From Betaproteobacteria bacterium (GTDB taxonomy: Bacteria > Pseudomonadota > Gammaproteobacteria > Burkholderiales > Nitrosomonadaceae), in the NCBI GenBank assembly GCA_022601315.1, contig JAHZIU010000032.1, positions 1 through 11,360 on the forward strand: DNA of 11,360 bases. The letters are read 5' to 3'. The notes beneath the pieces are model-generated. The model was not told where the DNA came from. It did no database searches and saw nothing but the letters and a program-made list of their open reading frames with translations. Of the stretch, positions 1-7,304 are shown in pieces. How positions within the stretch are numbered: position 1 is the first letter of the stretch; every line of letters begins with the position of its first letter. The position numbers and the translations under genes are program-made.

Positions 1-1191
1 TTATTCAATAACCTTAGCGACAACACCTGCCCCAACAGTTCTGCCACCTTCACGAATGGCAAAACGCAACCCTTCTTCCATGGCAATAGGTGCAATCAAA
101 TTCACTGTCACTGACACATTGTCTCCAGGCATCACCATTTCCGTACCCGACGGCAACTCAATTGCGCCAGTTACATCCGTTGTTCTAAAATAAAACTGCG
201 GACGATAACCCGGGAAAAATGGCGTATGTCGACCACCTTCTTCTTTACTCAACACATATATTTCCGCGGTAAATTTTGTATGCGGAGAAATACTACCCGG
301 CTGTGCTAATACTTGACCTCGCTCAACTTCTTCTCGCTTTGTGCCTCGTAATAACACACCAACATTATCTCCCGCCTGACCCTGGTCCAGAAGCTTCCTG
401 AACATCTCAACACCAGTACAAACAGTCTTTAACGTTTCTTTCAGACCTACAATTTCTATTTCTTCACCAACCTTTACGATACCACGCTCTATTCGACCCG
501 TTACAACGGTTCCTCGACCAGAAATCGAAAACACATCTTCCACAGGCATAATAAATGCACCATCAATGGCACGTTCAGGCTCCGGTATATAACTATCCAA
601 AGCTTCTGCCAATTTCAGAATAGACGGCTCTCCAATATCACTTTGATCTCCTTCCAGCGCTTTTAATGCTGACCCAACAACAATCGGTGTGTCATCACCA
701 GGAAAATCATACTTAGATAATAGCTCGCGTATCTCCATCTCGACCAACTCTAACAATTCAGCATCATCAACCATATCTGCTTTGTTCATATAAACAATGA
801 TGTATGGCACACCAACTTGCCGAGCCAGCAAAATATGTTCACGTGTTTGCGGCATCGGCCCATCTGCAGCTGATACAACCAGTATCGCACCATCCATCTG
901 TGCTGCACCTGTAATCATGTTCTTAACATAATCAGCATGGCCCGGGCAATCTACATGCGCATAATGACGATTCACAGTTTCATATTCCACGTGTGCGGTA
1001 TTAATTGTAATACCCCGTGTACGTTCTTCCGGTGCTGAGTCAATTTGTGCATAACTCTTCGCTTCACCACCAAAGCTCTTCGTCAATATCGTAGTGATCG
1101 CCGCTGTCAGCGTCGTCTTCCCATGATCCACATGCCCTATCGTTCCTACATTCACGTGTGGCTTCGACCGCTCAAATTTACTTTTTGCCAT
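1..1191 (-). CDS. tuf: Elongation factor Tu (EF-Tu)
   Basis: Cytosolic GTPase that carries aminoacyl-tRNA to the ribosomal A site. The 396-residue length is typical of betaproteobacterial EF-Tu. The G domain shows GHVDHGKT at residues 19-26, the switch I segment RGITINT from about 59, DCPGH at 81-85, NKAD at 136-139 and SAL at 174-176. Domains 2 and 3 follow, with conserved [13 protein letters not shown] and the C-terminal [10 protein letters not shown]. Many relatives have Cys in the third position of NKxD; Ala here resembles Nitrosomonas-type proteins. The ATG is preceded by AAGGA about seven bases upstream, supporting this start. It lies 25 bases after fusA as the last visible gene of the str operon. 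The TAA stop occupies the first three bases of the window, so the downstream gene and any terminator are out of view. Whether a second tuf copy exists elsewhere cannot be told. Confidence 0.98.
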   Translation of the reverse strand: MAKSKFERSKPHVNVGTIGHVDHGKTTLTAAITTILTKSFGGEAKSYAQIDSAPEERTRGITINTAHVEYETVNRHYAHVDCPGHADYVKNMITGAAQMDGAILVVSAADGPMPQTREHILLARQVGVPYIIVYMNKADMVDDAELLELVEMEIRELLSKYDFPGDDTPIVVGSALKALEGDQSDIGEPSILKLAEALDSYIPEPERAIDGAFIMPVEDVFSISGRGTVVTGRIERGIVKVGEEIEIVGLKETLKTVCTGVEMFRKLLDQGQAGDNVGVLLRGTKREEVERGQVLAQPGSISPHTKFTAEIYVLSKEEGGRHTPFFPGYRPQFYFRTTDVTGAIELPSGTEMVMPGDNVSVTVNLIAPIAMEEGLRFAIREGGRTVGAGVVAKVIE

Positions 1192-1216
1192 GACCTATCC
1201 TTTATACTTCAAACAT

Positions 1217-3307
1217 TTACTTTTTGTTGATAATTGCTTCTGCTACATTTTTAGGCGCTTCAGCATAATGCTTAAACTCCATCGAGTAGGTTGCCCTACC
1301 CTGCGTTGCAGATCTTAAGGCCGTTGAATAACCAAACATTTCCGACAACGGTACTTCAGCCCGCACAATCTTCATACCTGGAGAGTCTTCCATTCCCTGT
1401 ATCATGCCACGCCTAGAAGACAAATCACCTACAACATTTCCCATAAAATCATCTGGTGTCTCAACTTCAACTGCCATCATCGGTTCCAACAAGACCGGGC
1501 TCGCTTTTCGCATACCGTCTTTAAATGCCATAGAAGCCGCCATTTTGAACGCATTTTCATTTGAATCAACGTCATGATAAGATCCATCAAACAAAGTCAC
1601 TTTAACATCCACAACTGGATACCCGGCTAGCACCCCGTTTGGCAATGTTTCAAGAAGCCCTTTTTCTACAGCTGGGATATACTCTCTTGGTACCGCCCCA
1701 CCCTTTATCTCATCAACAAATTCAAATCCTTTTCCAGTTTCATTGGGCCCCATCTTGAACCAAACATGACCATATTGACCACGACCACCAGATTGCTTGA
1801 CGAACTTCCCTTCCACTTCCACATGTTTTTTAATTGCTTCTCGATAAGCAACTTGAGGCGCGCCAACATTTGCCTCAACACTAAACTCACGCTTCATACG
1901 ATCTACAATAATCTCCAAGTGCAGCTCACCCATCCCAGAAATAATTGTTTGACCTGATTCTTCATCAGTACGAACCCTAAACGATGGATCTTCTTGCGCT
2001 AGCCTGTTCAGTGCTATGCCCATTTTCTCCTGATCCACTTTAGTTTTTGGCTCAACTGCAACGTGAATTACAGGCTCAGGAAAATCCATTCTTTCTAGCG
2101 TAATAACATTTTGCGTATCACATAAAGTATCACCCGTCACGACATCCTTCAAACCCACTGCAGCTGCAATATCCCCAGCACGAACCTCTTTTATTTCATC
2201 ACGCTGATTTGCATGCATCTGCAATATTCGGCCAATTCTTTCTTTACGGCCTTTAACCGGGTTATAGACTGTATCACCTGAAACAACAACGCCAGAATAA
2301 ACTCTAAAGAATATAAGCTGACCAACATATGGATCTGTTGCCACTTTAAAAGCAAGTGCAGCAAATGGCTCTTTGTCATCCGATCCCCTCTGATCCGGCT
2401 CACCATTCTCCTTCTCACCCTGAATGGACAATACATCTGTCGGCGAAGGCATATAGTCTAATACCGCATCTAACATGGCCTGTACACCTTTATTTTTAAA
2501 TGCAGTGCCGCATAACATTGGCACAATTTCATTATTTATTGTGCGAACACGCAAGCCTTTTTTAATATCCGAGATTTCGAGCTCACCATTTTCCAGATAT
2601 TTATTCATCAGCTCTTCATCTGCTTCAGCTGCTGTTTCTAACATTTTCTCTTGCCATTCTTTGGCCGACTCCAGCAAGTTATCCGGAATATCACGCTCTT
2701 CAAACTCAATACCGCGCGTTGCATCATCCCAGTAAATTGCCTTCATTTTCACTAGATCAACGACACCTTCAAATTTATCTTCCGCACCAATTGGCAACTG
2801 TATAGGAACAGGTGCTGCCTTCAGCCGTGTTTTAATTTGTTCATACACGCGCAAAAAATCAGCGCCCGATCTATCCATTTTGTTAATAAAAGCTAATCGA
2901 GGAACTTTATATCTATTTGCTTGCCGCCAAACTGTTTCGGTTTGCGGCTGTACACCCCCAACTGCACAAAAGACTGTGCATGCACCATCAAGCACTCGTA
3001 ACGAACGCTCAACCTCAATAGTAAAATCAACGTGCCCCGGGGTATCTATAATGTTCACACGATGCTCTGGATAAGTCCCATCCATACCACTCCAAAAACA
3101 AGTGGTTGCCGCAGAAGTAATTGTTATACCCCTTTCCTGCTCTTGCTCCATCCAATCCATTGTGGCTGCACCATCATGAACCTCACCGATTTTATGCGAT
3201 ACACCAGTATAGAAAAGCACACGCTCTGTCGTAGTCGTTTTGCCGGCGTCAATATGCGCCATAATTCCGATGTTTCTATACCGCTCAATTGGAGTTTTTC
3301 TTGCCAC
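1217..3307 (-). CDS. fusA: Elongation factor G (EF-G)
   Basis: Ribosomal translocase GTPase, which also acts in ribosome recycling. The 696-residue length is normal. Visible motifs are the P-loop [13 protein letters not shown] at residues 17-29, [11 protein letters not shown] in switch I near 59-69, DTPGH at 88-92 and NKMD at 142-145. The later domains are intact, including GMGELHLEI in the domain II/III part and the domain IV segment [10 protein letters not shown]. The start is GTG (bases 3307-3305): [14 protein letters not shown] matches the usual EF-G N terminus, and no in-frame ATG lies nearby to replace it. An AAGG lies about ten bases upstream, a somewhat long spacing. The gene follows rpsG after a 77-base spacer and precedes tuf by 25 bases, so it is almost certainly co-transcribed in the str operon. 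The spacer before it shares a sequence motif with the rpsL-rpsG spacer. Confidence 0.98.
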   Translation of the reverse strand: MARKTPIERYRNIGIMAHIDAGKTTTTERVLFYTGVSHKIGEVHDGAATMDWMEQEQERGITITSAATTCFWSGMDGTYPEHRVNIIDTPGHVDFTIEVERSLRVLDGACTVFCAVGGVQPQTETVWRQANRYKVPRLAFINKMDRSGADFLRVYEQIKTRLKAAPVPIQLPIGAEDKFEGVVDLVKMKAIYWDDATRGIEFEERDIPDNLLESAKEWQEKMLETAAEADEELMNKYLENGELEISDIKKGLRVRTINNEIVPMLCGTAFKNKGVQAMLDAVLDYMPSPTDVLSIQGEKENGEPDQRGSDDKEPFAALAFKVATDPYVGQLIFFRVYSGVVVSGDTVYNPVKGRKERIGRILQMHANQRDEIKEVRAGDIAAAVGLKDVVTGDTLCDTQNVITLERMDFPEPVIHVAVEPKTKVDQEKMGIALNRLAQEDPSFRVRTDEESGQTIISGMGELHLEIIVDRMKREFSVEANVGAPQVAYREAIKKHVEVEGKFVKQSGGRGQYGHVWFKMGPNETGKGFEFVDEIKGGAVPREYIPAVEKGLLETLPNGVLAGYPVVDVKVTLFDGSYHDVDSNENAFKMAASMAFKDGMRKASPVLLEPMMAVEVETPDDFMGNVVGDLSSRRGMIQGMEDSPGMKIVRAEVPLSEMFGYSTALRSATQGRATYSMEFKHYAEAPKNVAEAIINKK

Positions 3308-3324
3308 AATTATAATGCCTTACG

Positions 3325-3343
3325 TTTATTTCACTACTTAAAT
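3325..3343 (-). repeat. Shared spacer motif, copy before fusA
   Basis: The mRNA reads ATTTAAGTAGTGAAATAAA (3343-3325), ending 17 bases before the fusA GTG. Its blocks ATTTAAG and TAGTGAAATAAA are both present in the same order in the rpsL-rpsG spacer. The two spacers are almost the same length (77 and 76 bases). No copy was seen before tuf or rpsL. Confidence 0.45.
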
Positions 3344-3384
3344 TGATTTAATAATATGCCACACAAATCTCTACTATAATCAGC

Positions 3385-3855
3385 CTAGAATCTAAAATGC
3401 GAGAATGCTTTATTGGATTCAGCCATTCTATGCACTTCCTCACGCTTTTTAACAGCACCACCACGCCCTTCAGCAGCTTCTGAAAGCTCGCCGGCCAACC
3501 TGATATCCATTGACTTTTCACTTCTTTTTCTTGCCGCGTCACGTAACCATCTCATTGCCAAAGCATTGCGACGCACCGATCTCACTTCAACTGGTACCTG
3601 ATAATTAGCACCTCCTACTCGACGACTCTTAACCTCAACAATCGGACGCACATTAGTTAGAGCCTGAGTAAACACTTCCATTGGGTCATTGCCAGTTTTC
3701 TTTTCTATTTGATCCAAAGCACCATATATTATTCTTTCTGCTACCGATTTTTTACCACGCGTCATAAGCACATTAACAAACTTTGCTAGCTCTACATTAT
3801 GATATTTTGGATCCGGTAAAATTTCGCGCTTAGGTACTTCTCTTCTTCTAGGCAT
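3385..3855 (-). CDS. rpsG: 30S ribosomal protein S7
   Basis: Primary 16S rRNA-binding protein that nucleates assembly of the 30S head and contacts the mRNA exit region. The 156-residue length is the family standard. The N terminus [18 protein letters not shown], the beta-hairpin segment [14 protein letters not shown] (residues 79-92) and the C-terminal tail AFSHFRF are typical. The ATG start gives the canonical N terminus; the upstream GGGA is only a weak Shine-Dalgarno match. It sits 76 bases after rpsL in a very A+T-rich spacer. In E. coli, S7 represses its own operon by binding the rpsL-rpsG spacer; the spacer here is shorter and does not obviously fold the same way, so such control is possible but not shown. 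Confidence 0.98.
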   Translation of the reverse strand: MPRRREVPKREILPDPKYHNVELAKFVNVLMTRGKKSVAERIIYGALDQIEKKTGNDPMEVFTQALTNVRPIVEVKSRRVGGANYQVPVEVRSVRRNALAMRWLRDAARKRSEKSMDIRLAGELSEAAEGRGGAVKKREEVHRMAESNKAFSHFRF

Positions 3856-3867
3856 TATGCTATCCCA

Positions 3868-3895
3868 TTTATTTCACTATACTGTTTACTTAAAT
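3868..3895 (-). repeat. Shared spacer motif, copy before rpsG
   Basis: In the mRNA this reads ATTTAAGT (3895-3888), a short insert, then TAGTGAAATAAA (3879-3868), ending 12 bases before the rpsG ATG. The same two blocks occur in the rpsG-fusA spacer, where they are fused without the nine-base insert. It may be a protein-binding or processing site, or a chance match in A+T-rich DNA. Confidence 0.45.
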
Positions 3896-3931
3896 ATTAA
3901 TAAATTTTATTCTATTAATTAATTCTATATC

Positions 3932-4309
3932 TTATTCTGTTTTAGGCTTTTTTGAACCATACTTAGAACGACCTTGTTTGCGATCTTTTACCCCCGCCGT
4001 ATCCAAACTGCCTCTAACGGTATGGTAACGCACACCCGGCAAATCCTTAACTCGACCACCACGTATTAACACAACAGAATGCTCTTGCAAATTATGCCCT
4101 TCACCGCCTATATAACTGGAAACCTCATAGCCATTCGTCAAGCGTACTCTTGCTACTTTACGCAAGGCAGAATTTGGCTTCTTTGGTGTCGTTGTATATA
4201 CACGAGTACACACACCCCTCTTCTGCGGACTACTTTCCAACGCAGGAACATTACTTTTAACTCTTTTTGCTACGCGAGGCTTGCGTACTAACTGACTAAT
4301 TGTCGGCAT
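3932..4309 (-). CDS. rpsL: 30S ribosomal protein S12
   Basis: Decoding-centre protein of the small subunit. The 125-residue length is normal. Conserved features are [10 protein letters not shown] at the N terminus, [13 protein letters not shown] at residues 39-51 and [13 protein letters not shown] at 84-96. Lys43 and Lys88 (counting Met1) are both lysine, the usual streptomycin-sensitive state, and Asp89 is the residue methylthiolated by RimO in E. coli. The ATG has a Shine-Dalgarno AGGA seven bases upstream. This is the first gene of the str operon. Its promoter lies about 120 bases upstream, and the leader ends in a terminator-like hairpin whose U-run directly touches the Shine-Dalgarno sequence, so expression may be set by attenuation. 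Product is certain; regulation is inferred. Confidence 0.98.
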   Translation of the reverse strand: MPTISQLVRKPRVAKRVKSNVPALESSPQKRGVCTRVYTTTPKKPNSALRKVARVRLTNGYEVSSYIGGEGHNLQEHSVVLIRGGRVKDLPGVRYHTVRGSLDTAGVKDRKQGRSKYGSKKPKTE

Positions 4310-4316
4310 TTGCGTG

Positions 4317-4320
4317 TCCT
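4317..4320 (-). promoter_or_regulatory. rpsL ribosome binding site abutting the U-tract
   Basis: AGGA reads on the minus strand seven bases before the rpsL ATG. It begins directly after the six Us of the upstream terminator-like hairpin. GGAC at 4319-4316 is complementary to GTCC at 4333-4330 in the 3' arm of that hairpin, so the same arm could pair weakly with the Shine-Dalgarno region. That alternative is only four base pairs and may not matter. Confidence 0.6.
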
Positions 4321-4349
4321 AAAAAACTCGGACGGCCAAATAGCCGTCC
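4321..4349 (-). terminator. Intrinsic terminator-like hairpin in the rpsL leader (putative attenuator)
   Basis: On the minus strand GGACGGC (4349-4343) and GCCGTCC (4336-4330) form a perfect seven-pair GC-rich stem. It can be extended by G-U wobbles at both ends, closing an AUUU loop. It is followed by gag and then six Us (4326-4321). The plus strand lacks a T-run, so the element is directional. Only 11 bases separate the U-run from the rpsL ATG, leaving no room for a promoter downstream, so every primary rpsL transcript must pass it. It therefore looks like an attenuator or read-through terminator. The three-base gap between stem and U-run could weaken it. Putative attenuator leaders upstream of rpsL have been predicted in other proteobacteria; homology to them is untested. 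Confidence 0.65.
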
Positions 4350-4391
4350 ATAATATTGCTGAATTATAGTTACTAAGCTTCAATAGTAAAC

Positions 4392-4421
4392 TCGCACCTT
4401 CATAAACTGTTAAAGATGCGA
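4392..4421 (-). promoter_or_regulatory. Upstream hairpin in the rpsL leader
   Basis: On the minus strand TCGCATCTT (4421-4413) can pair with AAGGTGCGA (4400-4392), giving nine pairs with one G-U and a 12-base loop. It lies just inside the predicted 5' end of the str mRNA. Together with the terminator-like hairpin it gives a two-hairpin leader. No obvious competing pairing between the two hairpins was found by eye, so a classical antiterminator is not demonstrated. Confidence 0.45.
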
Positions 4422-4436
4422 CAAAAAAGAGAGCGG

Positions 4437-4465
4437 ATTCTATGGGGTTTATAGCGCTGTGTCAA
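4437..4465 (-). promoter_or_regulatory. str operon promoter (sigma70)
   Basis: On the minus strand a perfect -35 TTGACA (4465-4460) and -10 TAGAAT (4442-4437, five of six) are separated by exactly 17 bases. Transcription should begin near 4430, giving a leader of about 120 bases before rpsL. The discriminator after the -10 is CCGCTC, G+C rich as in stringently controlled ribosomal promoters. Upstream DNA is A+T rich and includes a palindrome at 4479-4492. This is the best promoter match in the window. Confidence 0.8.
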
Positions 4466-4478
4466 GACAAAGATCACA

Positions 4479-4492
4479 GCTTATATTTAAGC
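4479..4492. promoter_or_regulatory. Palindrome upstream of the str promoter
   Basis: GCTTAAATATAAGC has perfect five-base arms (GCTTA/TAAGC) around AATA. It covers about -62 to -49 relative to the predicted str start, where UP elements or Fis sites can occur at ribosomal promoters. It loosely resembles a Fis core (G and C at the ends, A+T-rich centre). Whether Fis exists in this organism is unknown; the site may simply be curved A+T-rich DNA. Confidence 0.25.
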
Positions 4493-4557
4493 CTAGGCAG
4501 TCAAAAATATAATAACAGTGTTTTACCATATTAATCACAATTTCCATCTTTTTCACA

Positions 4558-5043
4558 TCAATCTCTAAAGTTTTGAAATTGCAATGGAAAATCATCAATA
4601 ACATTCTTCGTTAGCTGTATGACCTCTTGCAACACATCTCTTTTTGCGCCCGAAACACGCACAGAATCCCCTTGTATACTCGCCTGAACCTTAAGTTTAC
4701 TATCTTTAATAGCGCGTACTATTTTTTTGGCCAAATCAGTTTCCAGGCCTGTTCTTACGGTAACCTGCTGTTTAACTTTGTTTCCACTGATTTTTTCAGT
4801 CTGATCATTGTCTAAACACCTTACATCAACATTTCGCTTAGTCAATTTAGTTCTTAGTATATCTAAAACCTGTCCAAGTTTAAATTCGTCATCCGCATAG
4901 ATCGTCAATACAAAATCCGCCTGTTCTACTCGCGCATCAGATCCCTTGAAATCAAATCTTGTCGTCACTTCTTTATTGACTTGATCCACAGCATTTCTAA
5001 TTTCTTGCTTGTCTACTTCTGAAACAATATCGAATGAAGGCAT
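4558..5043 (-). CDS. yajQ: YajQ family (DUF520) nucleotide-binding protein
   Basis: The 161-residue length matches the YajQ family, made of two RRM-like alpha/beta domains. Recognisable segments are [20 protein letters not shown] at the N terminus, TTRFDFKGS (residues 27-35), [20 protein letters not shown] in the middle and [10 protein letters not shown] at the C terminus. E. coli YajQ binds nucleotides, and relatives in Xanthomonas and Pseudomonas bind cyclic di-GMP and act with LysR-type regulators. The function in this organism is unknown. The ATG has a clear GAGGA about six bases upstream. It begins 47 bases after argG on the same strand and is probably co-transcribed with the arginine genes, though no metabolic link to arginine is known. 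A perfect eight-base inverted repeat lies directly before its ribosome binding site. No convincing terminator was seen after its stop. Confidence 0.93.
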   Translation of the reverse strand: MPSFDIVSEVDKQEIRNAVDQVNKEVTTRFDFKGSDARVEQADFVLTIYADDEFKLGQVLDILRTKLTKRNVDVRCLDNDQTEKISGNKVKQQVTVRTGLETDLAKKIVRAIKDSKLKVQASIQGDSVRVSGAKRDVLQEVIQLTKNVIDDFPLQFQNFRD

Positions 5044-5054
5044 CTCAGTTCCTC

Positions 5055-5081
5055 TTTATTGAGGTTTGCGCATTCAATAAA
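5055..5081 (-). repeat. Inverted repeat before the yajQ ribosome binding site
   Basis: On the minus strand TTTATTGA (5081-5074) and TCAATAAA (5062-5055) form a perfect eight-pair inverted repeat with an 11-base loop in the argG-yajQ gap. The 3' arm directly touches the GAGGA of yajQ. An overlapping alternative, CCTC pairing with GAGG, would cover the ribosome binding site. The stem has only one G-C pair and no U-run, so it is not a terminator. It might stabilise or process the mRNA, or modulate yajQ translation. Confidence 0.4.
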
Positions 5082-5090
5082 TGACGATTT

Positions 5091-6311
5091 TCAATTTTTA
5101 ACATTTTTCAAATTCGCAGCAATTCTTAACCGCAATGCATTTAACTTAATGAAACCCGCAGCGTCCATTTGATCATAAACACCGGCATCATCTTCAAAAG
5201 TTGCCACGTTCATATCAAACAAAGAGTCCGACCTTGATTCTCGACCAACTACAACCACATTCCCCTTATACAGCTTCACTCTTACCCAACCATTGACTTT
5301 CTCTTGTGTTGCGTTAATCATTGTCTGCATCATTTCGCGCTCAGGACTCCACCAATACCCGTTATATATCAATGACGCATAACGGGGCATTAAATCATCT
5401 TTTAAGTGCGCCACTTCACGATCAAGTGTAATGGATTCAATTGCTCTATGGGCGCGTAATAAAATGGCACCGCCTGGTGTTTCATAACACCCACGGGACT
5501 TCATCCCAACATATCGATTTTCTACTAAATCCAATCGACCAATTCCATGTTTTCCCCCTAGATAATTCAGCTCCTGCAAAACACTTGCAGGCGATCGCTC
5601 AGTCCCATTTAACGCAATTACATCACCACGCTCAAACTGCAGATCCAAATACTCAGCTTGATCGGGGGCTTGTTCGGGAGAAACACTCCACCGCCACATT
5701 GACTCTTCCGGCTCCACAGCAGGGTCTTCCAATGCCCGGCCTTCATAAGAAATATGCAATAAATTTGCGTCCATACTATAGGGCGAACCTTCTTTTTTCT
5801 TCATCTCGACCGGAATACCATGTTGTTCAGCATATTGCATCAGCTTCTCCCTGGATGTCAGGTCCCACTCGCGCCAAGGCGCGACCACATGTATATCCGG
5901 CTGTAAAGCATAATAGCCTAATTCAAAACGAACTTGATCATTTCCCTTACCCGTCGCACCATGTGAAACAGCGTCAGCTCCTGTTTCTTGCGCAATCTCA
6001 ATTTGTCTTTTAGCGATCAAAGGCCGAGCAATGCTTGTCCCTAGTAAATACTCGCCTTCATAAACAGTATTGGCGCGAAACATAGGAAAAACATAATCAC
6101 GCACAAACTCTTCACGCAAATCATCAATATATATTTCTTTAACGCCCAATTGCTCAGCTTTCGCACGTGCTGGCTCCACTTCCTCGCCCTGACCGACATC
6201 CGCAGTAAAAGTCACCACTTCACATTGATATGTATCTTGCAGCCACTTCAAGATAACGGATGTATCCAATCCTCCCGAAAAGGCTAAAACAACTTTATTT
6301 ATTTTTTTCAT
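5091..6311 (-). CDS. argG: Argininosuccinate synthase
   Basis: Catalyses ATP-dependent condensation of citrulline and aspartate to argininosuccinate, the penultimate step of arginine synthesis, in the cytosol. The 406-residue length is normal for the roughly 400-residue type. The N terminus carries the PP-loop [10 protein letters not shown] (residues 10-19). Further signatures are [10 protein letters not shown] (91-100) and [14 protein letters not shown] (117-130), the substrate and ATP-binding segments. The ATG begins 15 bases after the argF stop. The upstream sequence is A+U rich with no clear Shine-Dalgarno sequence, so translation may depend on coupling to argF. argH, which acts next, is not in view. 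Confidence 0.98.
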   Translation of the reverse strand: MKKINKVVLAFSGGLDTSVILKWLQDTYQCEVVTFTADVGQGEEVEPARAKAEQLGVKEIYIDDLREEFVRDYVFPMFRANTVYEGEYLLGTSIARPLIAKRQIEIAQETGADAVSHGATGKGNDQVRFELGYYALQPDIHVVAPWREWDLTSREKLMQYAEQHGIPVEMKKKEGSPYSMDANLLHISYEGRALEDPAVEPEESMWRWSVSPEQAPDQAEYLDLQFERGDVIALNGTERSPASVLQELNYLGGKHGIGRLDLVENRYVGMKSRGCYETPGGAILLRAHRAIESITLDREVAHLKDDLMPRYASLIYNGYWWSPEREMMQTMINATQEKVNGWVRVKLYKGNVVVVGRESRSDSLFDMNVATFEDDAGVYDQMDAAGFIKLNALRLRIAANLKNVKN

Positions 6312-6326
6312 TATTTTTAATATTGG

Positions 6327-7253
6327 TTAGGATTCTATTTTGATCTTTCCTAATAACAAATATTCGATCAGCGCTTTTTGTGTATGCAAACGGTTTTCAG
6401 CTTCATCCCAAACAACAGACTGCGCACCATCAATCACAGCCGCAGAAACCTCTTCCCCACGGTGCGCGGGCAAACAATGCATAAAAACTGCGTCACTTTT
6501 AGCCATAGACATCATCTCTGAATCCACACAAAACGCAGCAAAATCATTTTTTCTTTGTTCCGCTTCATCTTCGAAACCCATACTGGTCCAAACATCGGTA
6601 GTAACCAGATCTGCCCCACTCGCTGCATCCATTGGATTAACAAATTCTTGAAAATGGTCCGCCCCCTTTAAACCGATGAGTTCCGGATGAATGTCATAGC
6701 CAGGCGGTGTAGAAACATGCACCTTAAAATCAAATATTTCTGCGGCCTGTAGCCATGTACTACACATATTATTAATATCACCAATCCATGCCACGGTTTT
6801 ACCAGAGATACTTCCTTTCAATTCGATAAAGGTAAAAATGTCACCCAATATTTGGCAAGGATGAAACTCATCAGTTAATCCGTTTATTACTGGCGCACGT
6901 GAATTTTCTGCAAACCGCTTAATTGTGTCATGTGCATGCGTACGAACCATAATGATATCAACCATACGTGATATCACACGCGCCGCGTCCTCCACTGGCT
7001 CACCTCGCCCCAGCTGCGTATCCCGTGTAGAAAGATAAATAGCTGTACCCCCCAGCTGACTCATCCCTGCTTCAAAAGATAGACGTGTACGCGTTGAGTT
7101 TTTATCAAAAATCATGGCCAACGTTCGATCAGTCAACGGCCAGTAACGCCGATACTCTTTAAATTCCTGTTTTATCCAACGGGTGCGCTCAAATAAATAC
7201 GCGTATTCTTCACGACTAAAGTCATTAAACTGCAAATAGTGCCTAAGCTGCAT
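6327..7253 (-). CDS. argF: Ornithine carbamoyltransferase (anabolic)
   Basis: Transfers the carbamoyl group from carbamoyl phosphate to ornithine, forming citrulline. The 308-residue length fits the anabolic type. The carbamoyl-phosphate site FDKNSTRTR spans residues 49-57 and HPCQ is at 131-134. The ornithine-binding DVWTSMG is at 220-226 and HCLPAHRGEEV begins at 259 with the catalytic Cys260. All expected active-site residues are present. It lies 51 bases after argD and 15 before argG. No Shine-Dalgarno sequence is visible before the ATG, only an A+U-rich leader. The start is supported by the family-like N terminus MQLRHYLQFNDFS. An arginine-catabolic role (arcB type) is less likely because the neighbours are biosynthetic. 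Confidence 0.97.
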   Translation of the reverse strand: MQLRHYLQFNDFSREEYAYLFERTRWIKQEFKEYRRYWPLTDRTLAMIFDKNSTRTRLSFEAGMSQLGGTAIYLSTRDTQLGRGEPVEDAARVISRMVDIIMVRTHAHDTIKRFAENSRAPVINGLTDEFHPCQILGDIFTFIELKGSISGKTVAWIGDINNMCSTWLQAAEIFDFKVHVSTPPGYDIHPELIGLKGADHFQEFVNPMDAASGADLVTTDVWTSMGFEDEAEQRKNDFAAFCVDSEMMSMAKSDAVFMHCLPAHRGEEVSAAVIDGAQSVVWDEAENRLHTQKALIEYLLLGKIKIES

Positions 7254-7304
7254 AGATATATAAACAATCGATCAGATAATAAAAAAATAATTTATACCAT
7301 CAGA

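Noticed and set aside
3032..3346. 104-codon plus-strand frame opposite the start of fusA
   Set aside because: Antisense to intact fusA and running into the rpsG-fusA spacer; no family resemblance seen.
3856..3931. E. coli-type S7 binding structure in the rpsL-rpsG spacer
   Set aside because: The spacer is shorter and extremely A+T rich, and no structure resembling the E. coli site could be drawn by eye.
5441..6013. 190-codon plus-strand open frame opposite argG
   Set aside because: It lies wholly antisense to argG, whose protein is full length with all motifs. The translated product has no recognisable domain and no ribosome binding site was evident.
7254..7304. T-run in the argD-argF gap as a possible terminator
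   Set aside because: The TTTTTTT on the minus strand is not preceded by a hairpin; only a short TCTGAT direct repeat flanks it.
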